In this document: in pieces, positions 55,191-64,000 of the stretch
How positions within the stretch are numbered: position 1 is the first letter of the stretch
Layout of the letters: each line of letters opens with the position of its first letter
Assembly (NCBI RefSeq): GCF_029784135.1
Contig: NC_073744.1
Coordinates: 69,601,093-69,665,092, forward strand
Origin: Toxorhynchites rutilus septentrionalis
Taxonomy: Eukaryota > Arthropoda > Insecta > Diptera > Culicidae
Length of the DNA stretch: 64,000 bases
Direction: 5' to 3'
Made by a program: the position numbers and the translations under genes
The notes under the pieces: model-generated
What the model was told of the DNA's origin: nothing
Databases searched by the model: none
What the model saw: only the letters and a program-made list of their open reading frames with translations

Positions 55191-56575
55191 TGATAACATC
55201 GAGAAATTAATAGTGTGTTTTAGCCGCTGAAATTTCTCTGCTGGTTCTGCTGTGTGCCGCTGAAGGTTGCATCTAAAACTAATTTTTGGGTATTTATTTT
55301 TTTGGTCAGCATTTGTACGACGTCGCCCGCTGTGTAGTCGGCTCCCCAGAATTTAATTGCCAACAAGCACGTAAAAAAATCTCATAGAAAGATTCTTTCT
55401 ATTCAGAGAATGTTTTCTTTGAACGAAACTAAAATGTGCAAAATGTGTATGAACTCATAGCCTCTCAGTTCGTGCAATTTTTGAAATGCGAGCTAAATTT
55501 CAAGTTCGTTTCTGTGAAAAAGTATTCTACGAAGAAATGTTTTGGAATGAATAATTTCTTTCCGTGTATGAAAAGAAACGAAAGCAATGAATACTGCGAC
55601 ATCGGGTGATATGTTTGTACATGATGCTCTTGAATTATAAACATCGTGTTTGTTTTCACATGTTTAGGTTTGTGTATCATTGTTCGTGTTTGGGATAGAC
55701 ATTCAACACTAGCGAAAATCATGTTGGAATGCAAACAAAAACATGGAATTATCACATCGCGTGGACATGTGTAAGTGTTTTTCGGAAGACTGTTTTAAAT
55801 TAAAACATTCAAGTTAATAGTCGAAATTGTATGAGATCTGTTTTGTATTTACACGATTTTTTGAACTTCACGCCCGCCCTGAGTACTCAATATTCATCAA
55901 TAAAAAGACTGAACTGCCTGAGAGTGCTGCTCGGTCAAACATCCATGTTTTTCCATATGACTGAACCTCTTTCCTGAAATGTATATTCTGAAGGTAACGC
56001 ACATTAACTAGGATCCATCAATTTATTCCAATCGGTAATAGAGGGCCATTAAATCCGTCAGGATAAAGACAACCAATAACAAAAAGATAGTTGGATTTTT
56101 TGTAGTATTAAAAATCACGACTTAAGTGCGGGTTGAATACAGCTTTTGCTCTTGATGACAAAACTGTTTGGTTTTTTTTCGAGAACTCTCAAGGATTTCT
56201 GAACATTGAAACGAACAACAAATTCTTCCATGAGTGTACGGGCCGTATCTCTGGAGATCAATTTCATGCAATGATGTTGTTCTTCATTGATGTCTGGTAA
56301 TTTTTGTAATACGCTTACTTTGAGTTGTCTGGAAAGTTCATTTCAAGATTAATCCTTGATGCACATGAATTAGTAGATTCGCTACGGATGTCGAAAATCA
56401 CCGTTCATGAGAAATGAAACATCACGAAAAGCGCTACAATGCAAGGACTACATATTAACCCATGTTACGAAACCCGATCGGATTGGATATATTGCAATCC
56501 GAACGAAATAAACTTTTGCATTCTGTATTTTTTTTGCAATATTTGTACAATCCGATAGGGTTTGACTCGATCAGA
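55191..56575. other. no gene recognised
   Basis: A+T-rich, no shared repeats noted. Frames such as 55465-55755 (minus) have no motif. Confidence 0.4.
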
Positions 56576-56579
56576 TTAA

Positions 56580-57071
56580 GGGGGACAGAGACACGAATTT
56601 CGGATGTTTCTTCAAGCTCCGAAAAAGTAAAACAAAGAATATGTTTACCATCCATTATATCACTATTTGTTTATCTATCTTTCAATAATAAAACAAAAAT
56701 TGAACGGAAAAAATATATCCACAATTAGAAGCTTATCAAGTGACAGGGTTCAAAAAAAAAGTTGTGCCATGGCGTACACGATTCCAGCCCTTCTGTTTAT
56801 CTGAAACAAACAGATCGAACAGATTCTGAATCAGTAAAGATGCCACTATCGCATGAACCTCGGACAAGTCAAAAACGTGTTTTTTGACAAAATGGCGGAA
56901 ATTTGAAGAAAAAAAATGCTGTTTAAAACATTTTTTTCTAGTTTCTTATTTTTTTTGAAATAATCAAGTTACGAAATAAGGATTTTCTATAGGTTCATGC
57001 GATATAAACATAGATCGGATAAGTAGAACTTGAGATATCGTGTAAGCCAGTTTCTGGGCTTGAATATCCTC
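56580..57071. mobile_element. TTAA-type MITE, copy 2 (uninterrupted)
   Basis: TTAA (56576-56579 and 57072-57075) flanks GGGGGACAGAG and an imperfect inverted right end GAATATCCTC. The interior matches 9.09-9.17 and 10.95-11.35 kb. It provides the empty site for the element at 9168-10945. Confidence 0.7.
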
Positions 57072-57075
57072 TTAA

Positions 57076-57869
57076 AGAACGCAACGTTGTGCTAATTTCA
57101 AATCCGACCGGATTCCGGAATAAGGGTTTATTTTACCGAAAAACATTTGAAGGGACTTATCTCAATCTGCGATTCATTTCATAAACGCGACGAAAATACA
57201 TATTTGTAGCGAATTGTAAAGGGCAAATCATTCACAAGAATGTTGAGTTAAAAAAAATATTAGCAAGTGGATGGAACCCCGAAGCAGCTTTTCGTTTGAA
57301 TAAAGTTATGGCTGGGTACACCAAAACTAGCGTTGGCAGAAAACATGTCATCCGTGGCAGAAAAGATGCCATTTCCTGTGCATGAGAGTCAAATGCTCAA
57401 ATAATGAGCTATTTATAAATGCTTAAAAATAGTTTGTACGCTTCTAGGGCACTTCTAAAACTCCAATCGCCTTACCAGATATTGTATCTTCAGATTATCA
57501 ATTATCAAGATTCTTGTAAGAACTTCAACTTACTGCATAGCATAAGTTCTGAGAGGATGGAATTCTCAAGTTGCATGAAGGATGCTGAAATATTCAGGAA
57601 AAAACGGTGCATCTATGATCGAATAGATGTATGTCTACAAAAATATGCTTTTGGTTTTTTCCTTAGAATCGGCACAAATTTTTCAGGACAATATTTAGCA
57701 TAATTTAACAATTAAGGGTTGTAGGTAAACGGAATCATCGATCACGATGATACTGCAGATATTTTGTTTTTACTAGGTTCATTATAGCCATCAGGCACTA
57801 CCCAACCTGTAAACGCGAAGGTCATTGATGTTTAGACGAAAAAATTCTGTTTTCAAACAAAGTGCTTCT
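57076..57869. other. no gene recognised
   Basis: The 94-codon frame at 57419-57703 has no recognised motif, and the composition is A+T-rich throughout. Confidence 0.4.
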
Positions 57870-58079
57870 AGAGGCGAATGAACTGAAAAGTTTAAACCCT
57901 CTTAAAGCCAAAAAGAAGAAGAAGAAGAACAAAGTGCTTGATTTTATTTTTTTTTTGAATGACAAACAAATGAAAAGAACATGTTTTTTGGGAAGAAATA
58001 TCAATAACTTTGAGTAAAGTTGAGATATTGACAAGTTCTGCATCGAAAAATATTTATATTAGTAAGCTCTAAAAGTCTT

Positions 58080-58415
58080 TCCAAGACAGTTTGCATGTAA
58101 AATTTGAAATATAAAAGTTTGAGCAAAAACAGTTTTTTTTCGTAGTGACCCTAACGTAACTTATAAAAAAGGCGCTATATCGGTTATTTCAAGAGATAGA
58201 AAAAAAACTTTGTTCTACAAAGATATCTAAAATAATTGGAGCTACAACATTGTTGAACTTTGTTCACCTCTATCTATAAAGATCAGAAAGTTAGATTTTC
58301 TATTTCATCGACAATTTTGGTCACCCTATTTTTGACAACATAAAAACGAGCGCTCTATCATGAGTAACAACTTTGTCTACGACAGTTTTTGTCTAGAGAA
58401 TAACTGTCGAGCTCT
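58080..58415. repeat. fold-back repeat module
   Basis: The blocks TATCTATAAAGATCAGAAAG, CATCGACAATTTTGGTCACC and GAGCGCTCTATCAT recur in both orientations at 61.0-61.2, 62.7-62.9 and 62.95-63.2 kb. Confidence 0.65.
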
Positions 58416-58944
58416 AAATGTTAATTTCCACTTAAATGCATCTCCTGGACCATTGTGCCATTGTCCACGGAGGGGGAGCGGGGTGTCTAAAATCATGCTT
58501 TTTCTGTCCACGTGGTATGTGGACAGCCCCTTATTAGTTTTCTAATCGCAAAGAAGAGATCATATACTCGGGCCAATGTTCCAGCAGGTCCACCAATATC
58601 ATCATCAGTGGTGTAAAAATAGTGATGGTAAAGAAGTTCTCGAAGACCTGTCTGTATAATATTTTTCACATTAATAATTTTTGAATGTTTCACGTTTCAC
58701 TTTCCACTTTTGTACAAATGAATCTACGCGTTTTCACGCGTTTCCACGCGTTTGAATTTGTTGTATATTGTTGGAAATATTTATTTGGCACGTTCCTATT
58801 GGATCAAATGTGGTGAATTTTAAATCGAATCTGTATTATTGCTGACTTCGTTTGTTAACGATTGGGGACTCAGCGAATATGTCAAAATTCCTTACCTTAT
58901 TTCTTTAATATCCGCACCATTCGGAGCTCAATGCCTTCTGATAT

Positions 58945-59630
58945 GTAGGGGAGGACGGGGTAAGACGACCACCCTAAGCATTGGGTACAATCGAACACAA
59001 AGTATACTAAATTGAAGCATTTTATTGTGTCACCATTGATCTTCAGGATGTTTTCCATCATCACGTTGATTTTCAGAAAGTTTACTTTTTATTTCTTAAT
59101 GTTTTATGACACGAGTAAATCAAAAAAGGTATAACAATGGTTATACTAAAATCATGCGGGGTAACGTTCGCCACTACTAGGGGTATGAAGACCACATGAT
59201 TCTATCCGTATAGAGGATTATTGTTTCCGGTAAAATTGTAGTACAGATCAAAGCTATTGTACTATAGATCAAGTGTGGCAAGAGTAGGAGGTGTTATTTT
59301 CTCTGAATTACCTATAACGTGCTGAATGCGTAACCCTTATCATAAGAAAACAGTATTATATGTGGCATCAAGAAAACAAATCAAAGCACTAAAACACTAT
59401 ATTTCTAGCGAGCAAATTTATAAATCTGTGCTCATCGTCATCTGAAAAGTTTATTTTTGTTGTTTTATCATAACGTTTCACCTATACACAAGCCAAAATG
59501 GGTATACATAGTTGAGAGTGATGCAATACACTAAAATAATGTATTATAACTGTCCAATAGTAAATTGTTTCAATAATCTAGAGAGTGGCCATCTTACCCC
59601 GGATGGCCGTCTTCCCTCGCCTTCCCCTAC
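58945..59630. mobile_element. TIR element with GTAGGGGA ends
   Basis: The left end GTAGGGGAGGACGGGGTAAG and the right end CTTCCCTCGCCTTCCCCTAC are imperfect inverted repeats. The interior is non-coding. No clear target duplication is seen. It resembles the larger element at 32543-36182. Confidence 0.6.
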
Positions 59631-59858
59631 TGTATTTCTAAGATATCCTATTGCTTCTGCTGATTCCCGTGTCTCGTCTTGAATATCTAGTCTTGGCAAA
59701 CAAGGTACGCGCGTACGCTCCGATGTTGTTCCTGGTAACCCGCCCAAACAATTGTTGTTTGGTCTTCTCAGAATCGGGGAAGAGTGCAGAACGAAAGAAA
59801 GAAAATGTACCGTCAGCGTTCCGTTGCCTGTTTGCAGTGTGCCTTGTCAATGTAAATC

Positions 59859-60023
59859 ATGTTCTTCTCCCAGCGTGGCACAAGATTTGCAAAGGATATT
59901 ATCTCTCGTGCTAACAAAGTTAATATAACTCAAAATCTACAAGTTAACGAAAAAGGTACTGAAATATGCACGAACGGAGACGCTGAAAAGACGGATCCCC
60001 TTTCACTTCCCTGCGTTGAATAA
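59859..60023 (+). CDS. possible short coding segment, unrecognised
   Basis: An ATG at 59859 opens a 54-codon frame: MFFSQRGTRFAKDIISRANK through EKTDPLSLPCVE. It is hydrophilic, has balanced codon use and lies in a G+C-richer, repeat-free stretch (59640-60480). A second, overlapping 154-codon frame (60016-60480) in another phase has no Met start of its own near its beginning and no motif. Either might be host exon, an old element, or chance. Confidence 0.22.
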   Translation: MFFSQRGTRFAKDIISRANKVNITQNLQVNEKGTEICTNGDAEKTDPLSLPCVE

Positions 60024-60480
60024 CCCGATTCTATTTGATGTGCAAATTCCACCAATGCTCGGTATCAGGTATCAGTTTTCACGCGGCGTGTTGCTTTCGT
60101 CAGTTGCGGGTGTGATGGTTGCTTTTTTTCACGAGAACCAACAAACATTGTCTTCTCGCATTGAAAGTATGTTCATTCGTGTGAAGAATGTCGACCAGAA
60201 AAGTCTGTCTGTGAGACTATCAATAGGTGAATTACTCCAGCATCAATACATCAGAAATGATGAACCTAGGAAGCTCTTATGTGGCAGTTTTTTGCTTTTC
60301 CAATCTGTTCTGACAGCGGGTACATACGGGCTTACGGGTAAGACCCCAATCACCTTTGGGTTATTGTGCCCACACAATCTTTGTCCCCAGGTGTATTGTA
60401 CCAAGATTGCACATATTGTGGTTAGTGCTAAGAGTGTTTCTGGAAGGTTGATAGACGTATACGAGGAAAGTTTTGATTGA

Positions 60481-60990
60481 TAGTCACCTTACTTCGCCGT
60501 TAAATGGAAAAAAGAAGCCAAATAGAAGCATATGGTAGGTAAACAGATTTCCGGCTGGAAAAATGTTTCAATCAATAAACTAGGCGGAGCAGTATCTCGT
60601 ATTCGTATACTTCCAGACATGCCGGGGGCGAAAAAACCACAATGCTAGGGAGTATTACAGCTGCTCGATCAAAAAAATTGATAATTGTTTTCAGAGCCCA
60701 GATTTTGCGGCCGAATTTTGAAATTCAATTTCATAAGTAGAAGGTAGTAGTCTCCATCGGTTTATTAAAATTATGGAGACGCAAGGGTGATTTGTGGTGA
60801 AACATAAAACATGATAGTTCTTAAAGTGTATAGGGGAAATCATGGTAAAGCCGACACTGTGGATAAAATCGTCACCCCCTTATTTTTCCAGTTAGAAGTT
60901 AGGTTTTTTTTTAGATTTTTTGCAAATTTTGCGATGTCCATTGTACAATACACAATAGTCCAGAATGTGCATTTAAGTGTAAATTAACAT
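60481..60990. other. no gene recognised
   Basis: A+T-rich stretch between the unrecognised frame and the fold-back repeat block. Confidence 0.4.
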
Positions 60991-60994
60991 TCAG

Positions 60995-63410
60995 AGCTCG
61001 ATAGTTACTCTCTAGACAATAATTGTCTTCGACAAAGTTGTTACATATAAGAGAACGCTCATTTTTCTGTTATTAAAAATAGAGTGACCAAAATGGTCGA
61101 TGAAATAAAAAATGTAACTTTATTATCTTTATAGATAGAAGTAAACATAGTTCGAAAATGTTGTAGTTCCAGTTATTTGAGACATCTATGTAGAACAAAT
61201 ATTTTTCGATGAAGAACCTATCAATATCTCAACTTCACTCAAAGTTATTGATATTTCTTCCCAAAAAATACGCTCTCTTCAAATGTATGTCATTCTTTCT
61301 GGGGCAAACATAAACAAAGTTTAATAGCGGCATTTGAAAGAACATATTTCACTCTACATGATGTGTGTTTTTCAAAATTATGCTATTTTTTGTATTTGAG
61401 TAAATAAAAATTGAAATCATGAGTTTTTGGGTACAAAACCATCAATAACTTCCAGTACGATTCAAATATTGACAAGTTCAGTATCGCAAAATGTTGGTCT
61501 TGATAAGCTCTGAGAGTCGTTTTGATGTAGAATTTGAAATATAAAAGTTAAAGCAAAAAAAAACGTTTTTTTCATGGTCACCCTAATCAGCAATTCCAAA
61601 TGAAATCGACAAATGACAAAACATGAGTATTTTTGATACGAACGAAAGTTTGTATTCCGTGTGGGTTGGAGGAAAAATGAGGATTCCACAGCATTTGGGA
61701 ATTTTTTGGCTCAAGTGTAACTTTTGAAAAGGGCGTATTGATTTTAGTAAGAGAAATGTTTGATAATTTATATCTTAAAAACTATGAGTCGTACCGAAAT
61801 AGTGTCTCAGACAAAGCTATAGAGTATTGATGCCCAAACGTAAAAAAAAAACACTGAGAAAAAAATTGTAGTTTTTTTATTTACAAAAAAAGCTTTAATT
61901 TGAAATATCTAATATCTTCTTTATTCTAATTTATTGTCTTTTTCAATTTTAATTGTTTTTTGAATTTATATAGGTTTTTTTAAATTTTTTATTTTTTCGT
62001 ATAAAATTAGGAGTTATTACATATAGTTTTACCATAATGATGTATTTATGAAAGTTAACATAAAATTTAATGAACATAACCCGACAAACATATTAAAAGA
62101 GCCTATTTACTCTAGAAAAGACAATGAATTAAATATCTCGAGAATGGCTGCATTTAGAAGGAGATTGATGCAGAGTTTTTTTTTGCTTGAAATCACATTA
62201 GAATAATATATTCATAATTTGTGGCTAAAAATGAATGTTAACATACAAAAATTCGAAGTTTCGAAAAATTCATAAAAATAAAGTAATAATAATAATAATA
62301 ATAGTTTGTCAAAAATAGTTTTACTATCTTGTACCCATTTTTTAAATTTTCTTCATGACTTCTATTTTATATGAAACAATTTAAAAAAAGAAAAAATGTG
62401 TACTAATTTTTTTCTCAGTGTATATTTTTTCCCGTTTGGACATCAATACTCTATAACTCTTTCTAAGACACTATTTCGGTAGGACTCATAGTTTTTGAGA
62501 TATAAGTTATCAAAGATTTCTCTCACTAAAATCGATACACCCTTTTCAAATGTTACACTTGATTTAAAAAATCCCCAAATGCTGTGGAAAACTTATATTT
62601 CCTCCAACCCTAACGGAATACAAACTTTCGTACGAATCAAAATTACAAGTTTTTAAAATCTGCATTTTCAGTTCGACTTCATTTGGAATTGCACTAATGC
62701 AACTTAGGAAAAAGCGTTAAATCGATTATATTAAAAGATAGAGAAAGGTTTTGTTCTACAAAGTTATTTAAAATAACTGGGGCTACAACATTGTCCAACT
62801 ATGTTTATCTCTATCTATAAAGATAAGAAATTTAGATTTTTCATTTCATCGACAATTTTGGTCACTCTATTTTTGATAACAGTAAAATGAGCGCTCTATC
62901 ATATGTAATAACTTTGTCGAAGGCAGGAAGAAACTTTGAGATCGTACTTCGAGTTCGAAAGTTATTCTCTAGACAAAAAGTGTCTTCGACAAAGTTGTTA
63001 CATATGATAGAGCGCTCATTTTCATGTTGTGAAAAATAGGGTGACCAAAATTTTAGATGAAATTGAAAAATCTAGCTTTCTTATCTTCATAGATTGAGGT
63101 ACACATAGTTCCGCAATGTTGTTGGCCCAGTTATTTTGGGCAACTTTGTAGAACAAAATTTGTATCCATCTATTGAAATAATCGATCTAGCGTTTCATTT
63201 TTAAGTTGCGTTAGAGTCACCACGAAAAAAACGTTTTATTCGCTTAAACTTTTATATTCAAAATTTTACATGCAACTAGTCTTCGGAAGACTTTTAGAGC
63301 TTACTAAGACAAACATTTTGCTATGTAGAATTTGTCAATATCTCAGTTCTACTCGAAGATGTTTTTCCACCAAAAAAAAAACGCTTTCTTCATTTGCTTG
63401 TCGTTCTTTT
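60995..63410. repeat. large composite fold-back repeat
   Basis: Arms at about 61576-61865 and 62437-62715 are inverted copies of each other (GCATTTGGGAATTTTTT, CATAGTTTTTGAGATA, AGACACTATTTCGGTA). The right arm is itself followed by a second palindrome centred near 62950 (GAGCGCTCTATCATATGTAA on both sides). An A/T-rich spacer with an AAT run (62287-62302) fills the middle. No transposase is present. Confidence 0.7.
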
Positions 63411-63479
63411 TTGAGGTTTTTGGGGAAGCTGCTTCGAAATATAACTATGTATAACAGGAATTTATAGGATGAAAATAAA

Positions 63480-63875
63480 AATCTCTTATCTGAACATGGA
63501 CCAAATAATGAAAGATTACGAAAGCTTATTACTCAACTATTTCTTCCTATATCGGAAAGACGACGAATACAATCGATTGGAAAGCTGAAGATGAAAGATT
63601 GTTCCGTTACGGTTACCTTCGTTACGTTTCTGTTGCCGTTCTGCGAAAAATGCTGCATAGTACAATTTGTGGATGATTTCTCTGGGAAATTGCGTTTTCA
63701 GGAGCATTGGAGATGAAATTTTGTTAAGAGATAATGAAAATTTACGTAGATATTCAGTTTTCCCAAATATATGTACTAAACACCATTCTTAAATTACCAT
63801 AATGTTTAATCTAGGCGGCAATAATTTCGTAGTTCTACCTTGATAATGCGGTCATGTCTTGAACAACCTTCTAAT
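63480..63875 (-). repeat. hairpin-bounded repeat fragment (5' module)
   Basis: On the minus strand AGAAGGTTGTTCAAG, ACATGACCGCATTA and TCAAGGTAGAACTACG match the common 5' module. The left part resembles type III. Nothing is recognised from 63876 to the end. Confidence 0.55.
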
Positions 63876-64000
63876 TTTTATCGTAGTCACAACACGATAG
63901 TTTCACCTTCACGTTTTAGTACGAAGACCTCTGGCATTCTGGTAGTAAATAGATAAAGTTCGATGGACTTTTGCCAAGTCTCGCGTCCAATTAAATAATC

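Noticed and set aside
60016..60480. 154-codon frame as a gene
   Set aside because: It lacks a supported Met start and any motif; length alone is not enough in 64 kb. It is kept only as a remark with the neighbouring short frame.
1..64000. bacterial operons, rRNA or phage genes
   Set aside because: No ribosomal RNA, operon-like gene order or phage motifs are present; the repeats and histone remnants are eukaryotic.

Overview
The window is A+T-rich insect nuclear DNA, most likely from a mosquito and probably Aedes-like. The best evidence is an ITmD37E-type DNA transposon (catalytic spacing D37E counted directly from the translation), a family known mainly from mosquitoes. tRNA-derived SINEs, BEL/Pao and Jockey-type retroelement remnants and many Tc1/mariner, hAT and TTAA-specific elements agree with this. 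There is no bacterial gene organisation. I cannot support any intact host protein gene; nearly every long open frame is a transposase remnant or a chance frame inside repeats.

Layout. 1-2.45 kb: two tRNA-derived SINE families. 2.7-4.6 kb: two hairpin-bounded repeats (HBR, a label used only here). 5.2-7.0 kb: a decayed BEL/Pao pol fragment carrying two MITEs. 7.9-8.9 kb: a possible single-copy promoter/first-exon region. 9.1-11.4 kb: a TTAA-type MITE split by a second element. 11.5-18.6 kb: two inverted copies of a histone 3' end plus flank plus HBR type I, and a histone promoter attached to a scrambled histone body. 18.9-21.3 kb: a Tc1/mariner transposase remnant next to a hAT fold-back MITE, then a piggyBac-type MITE. 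23.0-30.9 kb: SINE, HBR type IV repeats and a decayed Tc1-like element. 32.5-38.0 kb: a Tc1-like element with IR/DR ends inside a larger TIR element, and a dead mariner inside a MITE. 39.5-44.0 kb: a nest of four elements. 45.9-47.2 kb: the nearly intact ITmD37E element. 47.3-54.3 kb: more HBRs, a Jockey fragment with a SINE, and an H2A pseudogene. 56-63.4 kb: MITEs and fold-back palindromes.

The most interesting pattern is the HBR superfamily. At least a dozen segments share one end (AGGAGG/AGGAAG, then usually a short palindrome, CCGCA and GACGTAG) and the other end (a GACGTA-TC-CTACGTC hairpin followed by AAAA), but fall into at least four internal types. Several internal parts hold histone-gene pieces: TATA/CCAAT promoters, H1-, H4- and H2A-like coding remnants, and histone-type 3' stem-loops. 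Two repeats sit in T-runs whose unoccupied equivalents are visible elsewhere in the window. Either a mobile element has repeatedly captured histone genes, or this is the debris of a dispersed histone repeat whose spacers carry the hairpin. Coordinates of repeat edges are approximate unless a target-site duplication is stated.
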